From: Leishmania mexicana MHOM/GT/2001/U1103
Lineage: Eukaryota > Euglenozoa > Kinetoplastea > Trypanosomatida > Trypanosomatidae
Assembly (NCBI RefSeq): GCF_000234665.1
Contig: NC_018338.1
Location: 448,584 to 511,083 of the forward strand
Reading direction: 5' to 3'
Length of the DNA stretch: 62,500 nucleotides
Shown piece by piece: positions 50,710 through 59,241 of this stretch; within the stretch, counting starts at the first letter, position 1; each line of letters begins with the position of its first letter. The notes below the pieces were generated by a model that saw only the letters and a program-made list of their open reading frames with translations, made no database searches and was not told the DNA's origin. The translations under genes were made by a program, and so were the position numbers.

Positions 50710-52401
50710 ATGAAGCTAGCTATGCACCGTGCACCGTGGCGGACGCCGCTGCTGGTAGTTGTCGTCCTCGCGGCAACTCTGTGCCTCTCGCACGCGTTGG
50801 CGGTGGAGGATGTGGGCGAGGATGTCTCAGAGGTGCTGGAGCTCATCTCTGAGGGCACCACAATCACGTACAAGCTACCTGACTCCATGATAGTGCTGAA
50901 CAATGCAAACTTCGAGTCTTACCTCTTTCCCAGCAAGCGCGCAGCACCGCGTGCGTTCCTTGTGCTCTGTTACTCGCCGTGGTGTCCTCACTGCAAATCT
51001 CTCTTGCCACAGTTTCTGAATGCCAGTATGCAGTTGGACCTGATGAAGGTGCCGCACAGCACCTTCGCGGTGGTAGATGTGCAGAGGAACACGGCGGTCT
51101 CGGAGTACTTCGGCGTGGAGCGCTTCCCCACCCTTTTGTACACCACCGACAAGGGGAGGCAGTGGCACCTGTACGAAGGCAGCAACACCCAGCAGGGTTT
51201 CATGCAGTTCTCGGCGTACCTCCAGAAAGCCGTGAGCACCGGGAGCTTCTCGGAGGATGTCACGGATGTGTCATACTTCAATGAGGTCGAGGAGAAGGCC
51301 GGCACAACGCGTGTGCCGTGCTATGTCTACGTGCCAGCCACATCCCCCAGCACTCCTGAAAACCAGCGCGCAGCCCACTGGAGCCACGCCATCGATGGGG
51401 CCGCGTCCGTTAGTAACATCCGCTTTGCCGTCATCTACGAGAAGTCGCAGGCGGAGGGCTGGGCGGAGCACGCCAGTGACAAGTATAAAAAAGTGGTGGA
51501 GAGGGTGAAGGCGTGCGTGGCGGCCGGGAAGGCCAGCGGCCCAGACGGTGAGGCTCTGGTTGTCTTCTCCGATCGCTACCGCGAGCCTCACTGCTACTCG
51601 GGACCGTGGGTGGAGGAGCGCAGTGTCGCGAGGTCGTCCAAGCAAAGGTCCCGCCAGGTCGCTGCCGACACGCTGACAATGAGCACGTCACTCGAGAACT
51701 TTCTGGCCCTGCACGGGTTCCACGCCGTCGAGGACGCGTCGTCGGGCATGCTCGCCACCCTCGCGTACTATCCCAAGAACTACTTGGGTGTGGTTATGAC
51801 GAATCGCCCAATCGACGACAAGGACATGGACTTTGTGCCGGTGCTGCGCGAGATCGCACAGGCCGAAAACGCCGCTCTGGAGGCAAAGCACGGAGGCGAC
51901 TTGTCCATCGAGGAGGAGATTCGCACCCCTCGCGTTTCATGGTCGTACATCGACGTGGTTGAGTATGAGGTGTGGCGCTCGCGCTACGACATCGAGCTGG
52001 ATCAGCTGCCGGCGGTCATGATCATCGACACGAAGCGCGACCGCTTCTTCAAGATGCGCACTCATGTGCCGCGCTTTGAGGCAATCAAGATGGACACCCC
52101 ATGGAAGGTGGGCGGAGAGCAGCACCAGCTCATCGCGCAATTCTCTCAGGATGTACTGGCGGATGTGTACAAGGCGCAGAAGCTGTCTGTCGCTGGCGCC
52201 GTCGCTGAGTACCTCTCTCACTACCCCGGCTTCGCTTTAATCTACGAAGCGCTCAACTACGAGGACTTCGTGTTCGACGTCGTGGTAATGGCCCTTGGTT
52301 TCTTCAGTTTCTTACTCTTCCTGGGGATTGTGATGGAGCCGCTCATGGAATGGTACGACGCACGCTCGAAAAAGAAGGCAGATAAGGTCAAGAGGGACTA
52401 G
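50710..52401 (+). CDS. Membrane-anchored protein disulfide isomerase-like protein (TMX type)
   Basis: 563 aa. Signal peptide at about 1-30 (TPLLVVVVLAATLCLSHALA). Thioredoxin domain at about 60-175 with the CxxC W91-C92-P-H-C95 in YSPWCPHCKSLLP and the cis-Pro loop RFPTLLY. Residues about 180-510 contain further thioredoxin-fold-like stretches lacking a CxxC (AVMIIDTKRDRFFK). A transmembrane segment at about 520-542 (FDVVVMALGFFSFLLFLGIV) is followed by a short Lys-rich cytosolic tail (SKKKADKVKRD), which could serve ER retrieval. The layout matches TMX3-type PDIs. Role: thiol oxidation or isomerisation in the ER lumen. The CPHC dipeptide is not the classic CGHC, so redox potential may differ. 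Confidence 0.88.
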   Translation: MKLAMHRAPWRTPLLVVVVLAATLCLSHALAVEDVGEDVSEVLELISEGTTITYKLPDSMIVLNNANFESYLFPSKRAAPRAFLVLCYSPWCPHCKSLLPQFLNASMQLDLMKVPHSTFAVVDVQRNTAVSEYFGVERFPTLLYTTDKGRQWHLYEGSNTQQGFMQFSAYLQKAVSTGSFSEDVTDVSYFNEVEEKAGTTRVPCYVYVPATSPSTPENQRAAHWSHAIDGAASVSNIRFAVIYEKSQAEGWAEHASDKYKKVVERVKACVAAGKASGPDGEALVVFSDRYREPHCYSGPWVEERSVARSSKQRSRQVAADTLTMSTSLENFLALHGFHAVEDASSGMLATLAYYPKNYLGVVMTNRPIDDKDMDFVPVLREIAQAENAALEAKHGGDLSIEEEIRTPRVSWSYIDVVEYEVWRSRYDIELDQLPAVMIIDTKRDRFFKMRTHVPRFEAIKMDTPWKVGGEQHQLIAQFSQDVLADVYKAQKLSVAGAVAEYLSHYPGFALIYEALNYEDFVFDVVVMALGFFSFLLFLGIVMEPLMEWYDARSKKKADKVKRD

Positions 52402-53353
52402 GGCTGTCTTGAAGGCACCAGCGTCGGTGAGTCTGCGAGATGGCTTTGACGTCCAAGTAGAGGCGCTCCCTGTACCTGTGTTTTCGGCTCTCGGATGCCG
52501 AACACCGTCGATGTCCTGCGTGCCCGTGGCGTCCACAACCGTATGCTCTTTTCTTCTGTTGTTCAAGAGTATTTCTTCTCGTTATGTTGTCTATCACGGG
52601 GCTGGGTTATACAGCGCATGTCCAGCGGACTCACTATCTCACGGCCCTTAGGATGATCCTTTTTCTTTTTTCTCTCCCTGTCCTTCCATTAGTGATTGTG
52701 GTAGTAGTACCTCCTTTTCCGTCTGCGTGGAACTCTCAGCGAGGCAACAGGAGCGTCGTGAGGCGAAGGGGACAACCGTGGGTTTTAGTGGCCTGGCGGC
52801 GTGCGGCCAGTTCTTCATGAGCAGCAGGCGTGATGGGGCGGCGATGATGTAGGGAGGAGGTGGGGGCGGGGCGGAGAACGGACTTCCGCCTGCGACTCAT
52901 GTAATGCGTTTGCCCGTTTGTAACCCTCCCTCTTTTTCGTGTTTTCTTTTTCCTTGCTCGTTCGCCTTACTCAATCCCGGTGAGGTCATTGACGTCACCG
53001 GGGACGAGCTTCACACACCGCTGTGCCCGGTTTCTATTTCGTGTTTCTCTCCTTCGTTCCAGTGCGTGGGTGCATTTATGTCTCTCTCTGTGTGTGCGCG
53101 CGTGTGCGTACGCTCTGGCGTCTTTGAGTCGCCGCTCTCATGCTCCTCTGCTGTCCGCCGTCTCCTCTTCTTCCTGCCGCCGTTCTTGACGACCTCCACA
53201 CCCCCTTGACCTGCCATGCCCACGCACACATGCACGAGCAGAAGTCACAACAGGAATGCCTCTTGATCCACGCCTTTATTGATCTCTCAAGCGACCACCT
53301 GCTCGCCGCCTCTTTATTGTCCTCCCTTTGCCGAGCTCTCCTGTCGGGTGGAG
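52402..53353 (+). other. Intergenic region before the Isa2-like gene
   Basis: No supported gene; frames here are T/C-rich UTR readings. A G-rich segment lies at 52845-52885. T/C tracts at about 53145-53180 and 53300-53345 could define the acceptor, but no single AG stands out. Confidence 0.55.
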
Positions 53354-54019
53354 ATGCTTCGCCTCTCTCTTTGTCGCTGGTGCACCGCCGTGGCCAGTGG
53401 CTCGTCGACTTCAACGGCTCATGGATCGCCGCCAGCGACCACGTTGCCTGACTTCTATGGCAAGAGCTTCTCCGTCTCACCGCGAGCATGGGCCCAGATT
53501 ACGCGGAAAAACTCAGAGGAAGGGTTTACAAACGATGCGCGCTACCTTCGCCTCGCCATCGACTCGGGCGGCTGCCACGGTTACGTCTACAAGTTCTCCT
53601 TTGAAAAGAACGAAGAGTTCGATCGCGAGGGGGATGTGGCTATTGCAGAGGTGAATGCGGTATCGCCCAGCGACGAAGCGTTCACTGGTGCGCAGCCGTC
53701 GCCGCGCGTGGTTGTGGACACTCTCAGCGCGTCGAAACTCGAGAACGCAACGCTGGACTATCACAGCGAGCTGAAGGGATCCGCATTTGTGGTGGTGGGC
53801 AATGAGTTAGTCGACGAGTCCTGCGCCTGCGCCATGTCCTTCTCTATTAGAAAAAGGACGCGTCCGTCGGCGTCGTCGTCATCAAGCTCGCAAGGAGCGT
53901 ATTCTGAAGATGGCGGTCGTCGCGGAGGGAGCGGCGCCGCTGCTCTGCCGGGAGGTAGCTCTTTGGCGACGAATGCGCGTCCGATTCCCCGCCGTTCTCC
54001 AACGCGCGCTACTTCATGA
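53354..54019 (+). CDS. ISA2: A-type Fe-S assembly protein, Isa2/IscA2-like, mitochondrial
   Basis: 221 aa from ATG 53354. The N-terminus MLRLSLCRWCTAVASGSSTS is Arg/Ser-rich and suits a mitochondrial presequence. The HesB/IscA fold covers about 40-165: SVSPRAWAQI, LRLAIDSGGCHGYVYKF with Cys74, and SCACAMSF with Cys157 and Cys159. The three metal-binding Cys of A-type proteins are conserved, but the usual CGCGSSF is CACAMSF. A charged loop of about 30 residues (near 85-120) lengthens the core. The last 55 residues are Ser/Arg/Gly-rich and outside the family. Isa2 works with Isa1 in assembling [4Fe-4S] clusters in mitochondria. Confidence 0.88.
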   Translation: MLRLSLCRWCTAVASGSSTSTAHGSPPATTLPDFYGKSFSVSPRAWAQITRKNSEEGFTNDARYLRLAIDSGGCHGYVYKFSFEKNEEFDREGDVAIAEVNAVSPSDEAFTGAQPSPRVVVDTLSASKLENATLDYHSELKGSAFVVVGNELVDESCACAMSFSIRKRTRPSASSSSSSQGAYSEDGGRRGGSGAAALPGGSSLATNARPIPRRSPTRATS

Positions 54020-54824
54020 AAACGATTTATCAACTGACGCGTACCTCGAACGTGTGTGGCTGTGTGTCACCTGCGGAGTTTGCGCATCACTCTCTCGGGC
54101 GTCGGCCCCCTTCCCCTTCCCCCCCCTCCCCACACACAGCGCTGTAGGGAGGCTTCAGGGACATCCTTATATGACTTATCTCCGAAACGAAAACACGCAC
54201 ACATAAACACACACATACACACGAGTTTTGCGTATCGGGGGCATTCGTACACAGTGCTGAGTTACGGGAAACGACGCCGCTCGCACCTCTCGGTGCGTTA
54301 TTCCTTCGTTTCCTGTTCTTTATTCACATGATTACGCACACACACGCACACACACGCAAGCAGACTCGAAGTTTTGCTCACGTAAGCCCCTGCCGTATCT
54401 TGTGCCCCCCATAAGAATGGGGACTTTCTGCCATCCCCGTTGGCGCACAGGCACCTCTCTTGTAGCACTTCAATACTCGAACAACCCTTCGCCCTCCTCT
54501 TCTCTTCTTGGCTACTTCGCGCCCCCGCTCTCCCCCAACCCACCCCCTTCAATTCGCTCTCCATTTTGGTCTCTTGCGAAAGACAGAAGGTGAGGAAGAG
54601 GGGTGTTCGTCGTGCCTCTCCGTCCTCTCTCCTCTCTAGACGCAAAGAAGCACGTGCGGGACCCACTGCACTAAGGCGGAGTTTACAGTCTCTCCACTGG
54701 ACAAAGTGCACGCCTTTCTCCCCCTTTTTCCCTTCCATAGAGCGTACACATTCATCTACTCATACCCACACCCACCCACCCACCCACCCACACACACACC
54801 CGCAGACGCACACGTCACGCTGTC
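54020..54824 (+). other. Intergenic region with CCCA repeat
   Basis: No supported gene. CA runs lie at about 54335-54356. A (CCCA)n tract at about 54768-54793 lies just upstream of the next start. C/T-rich stretches at 54470-54565 are probable splice signals. Confidence 0.6.
54768..54793 (+). repeat. (CCCA)n repeat with G-quadruplex potential on the minus strand
   Basis: Six CCC runs separated by single A or ACA. The minus strand therefore carries TGGG repeats able to form a G-quadruplex. It sits about 30 bases before ATG 54825, in the presumed 5' UTR or at the splice site. Confidence 0.7.
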
Positions 54825-55802
54825 ATGGCGGACAGCCACTTCACCTTTGCTGCACCGGGAGTGTCGTCGCCTTGCAGCGTGTATCGGCTGAAGCACAACC
54901 CGTCATGGACAAAGTTTGGCATGCATCCAGGAATGCTAACGGGCATCAATGCTCGGCCAAGTCGACCGACATTGCGCTGCGCATCGTCACGTGGTTCTTC
55001 CGCGGCGAACTCCGCAAATACATCTTTTCTATCTACTGCACCGGCACGACAGCCTGCGTCAGGTAGCAGCTTGGCTGCAGTTGGAGCCCAAGCAGCTTTG
55101 CGACACGAACATAAACAAGCGCATGCAGCTTTGCGGCCAATGAACCTGCGGGGACCTGACTTCAATGCTAGTAGTACTCGCGGCGCTTCTCAATCATTGA
55201 TTTCCGACAGCGCATTTTTGACTCCGCGTACCCGTGGCGGCAGTGACGTAAAGGCATGGGCTCCAGAAAGCGCTTCACTGGGTCAGGCAGCAGCAACGCG
55301 TGGAGAATCACCTACAGTGTCGACACCGGTGCCGACAACATTTAAGGACAAGGGCGGCTCTTGCGATCACGGCAGCGAGGCGCCTCGCACTCCGAACGAC
55401 CCACGTAGCTCTGACTTTACAGATTCGTCATGCAGAGCGGAGACGGCTCGAGATCCTTCGCTTCAGCCCTCAGTCCTGTCTCTGCGGGCAGCCTCGTCGT
55501 CTCGCGCGAAAGACTCACATCTCATGGGCTCTGCAGCCCTTGTTGAGGTAGCTGGTCCGCTGGACGCCTTGTACGTTCCACTACGTCGACCTGCCCCGCG
55601 AGGCTGTGTGGCGACGCGCCAGCATTTTTGGATTTTTGAACGTACGCATTGCAAGGAAGTGCCTGGGAGGTCAGCGACGGAGGCTAGAGCAGCTACCGGT
55701 GCTCATAGGGAGGCACACATCGGTCACCGCGGCGTTGTCGGTGGTTTGCCTGAGACAGACACCTACAGGACTACCAACAGTGCCTATGGCCGTGGGTGCT
55801 GA
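54825..55802 (+). CDS. Ser/Ala/Arg-rich protein of unknown function (325 aa)
   Basis: ATG 54825 is the first in frame. Most of the chain is disordered, with dense Ser, Ala, Arg and Thr. Two short motifs stand out: KHNPSWTKFGMHPG near 22-36, and FWIFERTHCKEVPG near 267-280. No domain is recognised. The codon bias is weaker than in flanking enzyme genes, which together with the disorder leaves some doubt, but the frame is long, starts well and ends cleanly. It could be a rapidly evolving trypanosomatid-specific protein. Confidence 0.6.
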   Translation: MADSHFTFAAPGVSSPCSVYRLKHNPSWTKFGMHPGMLTGINARPSRPTLRCASSRGSSAANSANTSFLSTAPARQPASGSSLAAVGAQAALRHEHKQAHAALRPMNLRGPDFNASSTRGASQSLISDSAFLTPRTRGGSDVKAWAPESASLGQAAATRGESPTVSTPVPTTFKDKGGSCDHGSEAPRTPNDPRSSDFTDSSCRAETARDPSLQPSVLSLRAASSSRAKDSHLMGSAALVEVAGPLDALYVPLRRPAPRGCVATRQHFWIFERTHCKEVPGRSATEARAATGAHREAHIGHRGVVGGLPETDTYRTTNSAYGRGC

Positions 55803-57696
55803 GGCAAGCAGTAGAAGGCGCGTTCGTACACATTCACGCAGCTGACTGACGCCTTCCTCTCTCATGCTCTCTTACCTAGTCTGAGCAGACCACGTTCGTT
55901 TCGGTGCCCGCGGTACCTCATAGACACACATACACATATATACACGTTCATACACACGTACTCCGCCAGGAGGACTTGTTCTCTTGTCACATGCAGTATT
56001 CAATGGGCATGAGACGCACTTGCGCGGATCGAAATAAACAACGAAAAAGTGCCAAATCAATCAGAGTCGGGCGTCGCAACGCTGCTAGCGCGGGAAACAC
56101 ACGCACGCGCACTCACCACGCTGGGCACCTCGATGGCGGTGCTCAGTTCTCTCATCTTTTACAGCGTTCCCCGCGAGAGGCAGTGCAGGTTGGGTCTCTC
56201 TCAGTTACCTGATGAAGCGCTGCCACCCTTTCACACCCCCTCTATCTGCAGTGATGCGCCGCGTCGTGGAGGATGCATCTTGCCTGTACCATTCCCTCAA
56301 TTTTCACTGCCCACCGTTGCGTTTCGCTTCCTTTGTGTTGCACCATCTTTGACCTTACGTGGATACGTAGATGTCGATGGTCATACCCACGCCCACACCA
56401 CCATTTCCGAAAACTCCCATCACTGTATTATCATCGACACGGAAACGTGCTTCGTTCTCTGTTTGTTGGTTTCGCTGTACTGTTCTATCTGCTTGACCCT
56501 TCACAGCGCTCACATCCGACTCTCGCTCTTTCACGCTGTATGCCTGTGGCTCGTCCATCTTAGCTTCCCTTTCCTTTTCTTTGTTTGTTTTGTTGTTTCT
56601 TGCGCCGCCTTCTCCTGCTTTCCTTTCCCACGCTGGCAGGTGTTTCATACCGCTCAAGTTGTTTTCGAACTGCTGAAGCAGTCAAAGAACAGATCAACCA
56701 GAGAGACAGACCATTTTTTTTTCGGTGTTTCAGTTGTGTGGAAGTCCAAGGTGCTTCCCAGACGAATCTGACGTTTTTTTTTCTGTCGTCATTTTGTTGT
56801 TGTGAACAGCGCCGTCTCTCTCTCTCTCCTCTCTACGTCTTCGCATCTGTCTCACCCGCGCTTGTGGGGGTACGCACGTGCAGACACACACACACGCACA
56901 CATACGCGTATACCTGCAGGTCTGGAGAGATTCACTTATACACTTCACCCGTTTACCATCTCGATACACACACACACGCACAGGGCACTCGCACAGAAAG
57001 CCTAGGCACAGCGTGAGGGGGACGCAACTTCTTTATAATAGGCCGTGAAGTTTCCTTCAACGTGCAGCACATATACACGTGCCTATACAAGCACTGTTAT
57101 ACACATACTAGCGCCTGGGCAGAACACTGGCAGAAGATAATAATTCAAATAATAGAGAACAGGAAGTGCTCGTCAGCATCTTTTTTTGTTTACTCTTAGG
57201 CCACCTCCCTTTTTTTCACTTTTCGTCGGACTTCTGTCATTTTCTCGCTCTCTCGGTTTGTCTGCCTGCCCTTATCTTGTCCACCTTTCGCCTCACCTTT
57301 TTTTTGTGCCATTGGCGCTCCCCCCTTGCTACCCTCAGTCGAAGGCCAGGCGTGGCGTGGGCACGGCTCCTTTGTTGTTAGACTGCTCTCTCGTATTGTT
57401 CGGGGGCTTTCCATCTCTTGTCCTGTCTTTTCTTCGTCGGGCTCCTCCTTTCGCTTTTATTGACTTTTTACGCCCCCCCTCCCCCGCGCCGCCGCCGCTG
57501 TTTCACCCGTTCTGCTCTCCATGCAGCGGGCGTGGGTTCCCTTTTTTAAACATCTGTGTGTGTCCTCCCCTTTTTTCTCTCAGCACGTCTCTCTTTGCTG
57601 TCTCTGCCCCCGTCTTCAGCTTTTTCCCTCCATAGCTCCGTGACCGACGCGTCGCTTCACAGCGCGGACTCCCTCCACATCGCCCTTGCGAGACCG
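55803..57696 (+). other. 1.9-kb intergenic region
   Basis: No supported gene. CA/TA/TG repeats occur at 55920-55960 and 56880-56990, and T-runs at 56716, 56773 and 57180-57215. T/C tracts at 57555-57635, with CAG and TAG near 57580-57634, give splice acceptors for the next gene. The open frame 56049-56771 reads as Cys/Phe/His-rich UTR. Confidence 0.6.
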
Positions 57697-59241
57697 ATGG
57701 AGAGCGGACATGCTGACGCGGGCGCGTCAGGCCATCGCCACCACAGGTTAGGTGGGCTTCGAAAGTTGTTCCGCAAGAGTTCGTCCAGTCGCAGCACGAC
57801 GTCGCAAAGCGATGGGACTTCTCCACTTTCGGAAGGTGGTAGGGGCAGCAGCCTCGGCACCGCACGGGATCCGGAGGGGTTGGAGGACCACATGCAGAAC
57901 AGCATCTACAACGGGACAGACACCTGCATGGACTGCGGGTTCACCCGCGGCAGCAGCGTGTACTGCCCAAGCACCCATCGCCACCACGGCACCGATGAAT
58001 TTATCATGTCTGGCAGACAGCGCACTAGCCACAGTCGCTCCTCCTCCGCCTCCAAGGGGATCTTTACAAAGGTGTGGGGGAAGCACACCATGCCGCATGC
58101 TTGGCAACCTGCCCATTTCACACGAGTGAAGGATAGGGGTATTACGGCAACCGCCGAAGCGCTGCATCCCTTGGCCCCGGGTGCCGAAGATGCTACCGCC
58201 GAGGGCGCAAATGGGGATTCACGTGAGGCGGACACGTCACGCATCGGCGGTGGGGGTGACGTTGTGAGCTCAGAGAGCGGCATTGAGGACCGTGAAAGCG
58301 GGGATTCTGCGCATCAGCACAACGGAATCGACGGGCGCGAGGACAGCGCCGGAGTAGATGAGGCTGTCGGCCAGGGGGGCGGCGAGGTGCAGTACTACTG
58401 CTATACGGACGAGAAAGGTGACACGTACTGGTACGTGCAGGAGCTGCAGGACTCGATGCAACAGGACCAACCCGCCGCCGATGCAGAGGCGGCGCACACG
58501 AGTTCACAGGCGGCCGCGTACTACTCCGAGTCTCAGACAGGGCAGTATTGGATAGACGGCTCAGTGCCAGAGGGATCTTACGTGTGCGAGTACGTGGACA
58601 AGAACGGTCAGACGATGTACTACCTCTACACGCCAGAGGTGGATGGCTCCCAAGACAACACCGCAGCCACACCTCAGGAGACGCAGGACACCAACACTAG
58701 CGACACGACCTCTACGTCAGCCATCGCGGGTACGAGGTCGCACGCCGCCTCTGAGAAAGCGGGCAACGCCGCTGCCCCGTCTAAGCGCAAGACTCCAGGG
58801 AGGTTCTTTGCGGCCATCAAGGGAGTTTTCAAGCCCCACCGCAGCCGCCACACCCGCTACATAAATGACGATCTCGTTGCCCATGATGGTGAAGACCCAA
58901 GTCCCTCCTTTTTCGTGACAGACTCCGATGTAGAGCCGCTGGCCCCGCTGGGGACGGTGATGAGTGAGACCCTCACGACTCCCCGCAATAGTGATCTGAG
59001 CCTTTCTGACAATGACGGGGAGGAGTTCCTGGATATCCTCGACGCGTCAGAGAGAAAACGGTTTATGAATGAGCGCAAGCGCCTTATTAAGGAGCTCGCC
59101 GCGAGGGAGAAGAAGGAACGGGCGATTATCATGAAGGAGCGACGCGATGACATGGCAATGCTTGGACGGGAAAAGCGTTCGGATGCCTTTGTGCTCCGCA
59201 ATTTCGAGAGAGTCATCGCAAAAGGGCCGCAGGGCGTGTAG
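57697..59241 (+). CDS. Protein of unknown function with Cys/His cluster and hairpin repeats (514 aa)
   Basis: 514 aa from ATG 57697; the longer reading begins at GTG inside a T/C tract. The basic N-terminus (GGLRKLFRKSSSSRS) could contact membrane or RNA. Cys77-x2-Cys80, Cys90 and His94/96/97 (CMDCGFTRG, YCPSTHRHH) form a possible zinc site. An acidic linker leads to two similar tyrosine-rich units, CYTDEKGDTYWYVQEL (about 232-247) and EYVDKNGQTMYYLYTP (about 298-313), with GQYWIDGSVPEGSYV between them. A basic segment (GRFFAAIKGVFKPHRSRHTR, near 367) and a long charged C-terminal helix (about 445-500, RKRFMNERKRLIKELAAREKKER) follow. No family recognised; possibly a cytoskeletal or flagellar scaffold. 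Confidence 0.75.
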   Translation: MESGHADAGASGHRHHRLGGLRKLFRKSSSSRSTTSQSDGTSPLSEGGRGSSLGTARDPEGLEDHMQNSIYNGTDTCMDCGFTRGSSVYCPSTHRHHGTDEFIMSGRQRTSHSRSSSASKGIFTKVWGKHTMPHAWQPAHFTRVKDRGITATAEALHPLAPGAEDATAEGANGDSREADTSRIGGGGDVVSSESGIEDRESGDSAHQHNGIDGREDSAGVDEAVGQGGGEVQYYCYTDEKGDTYWYVQELQDSMQQDQPAADAEAAHTSSQAAAYYSESQTGQYWIDGSVPEGSYVCEYVDKNGQTMYYLYTPEVDGSQDNTAATPQETQDTNTSDTTSTSAIAGTRSHAASEKAGNAAAPSKRKTPGRFFAAIKGVFKPHRSRHTRYINDDLVAHDGEDPSPSFFVTDSDVEPLAPLGTVMSETLTTPRNSDLSLSDNDGEEFLDILDASERKRFMNERKRLIKELAAREKKERAIIMKERRDDMAMLGREKRSDAFVLRNFERVIAKGPQGV

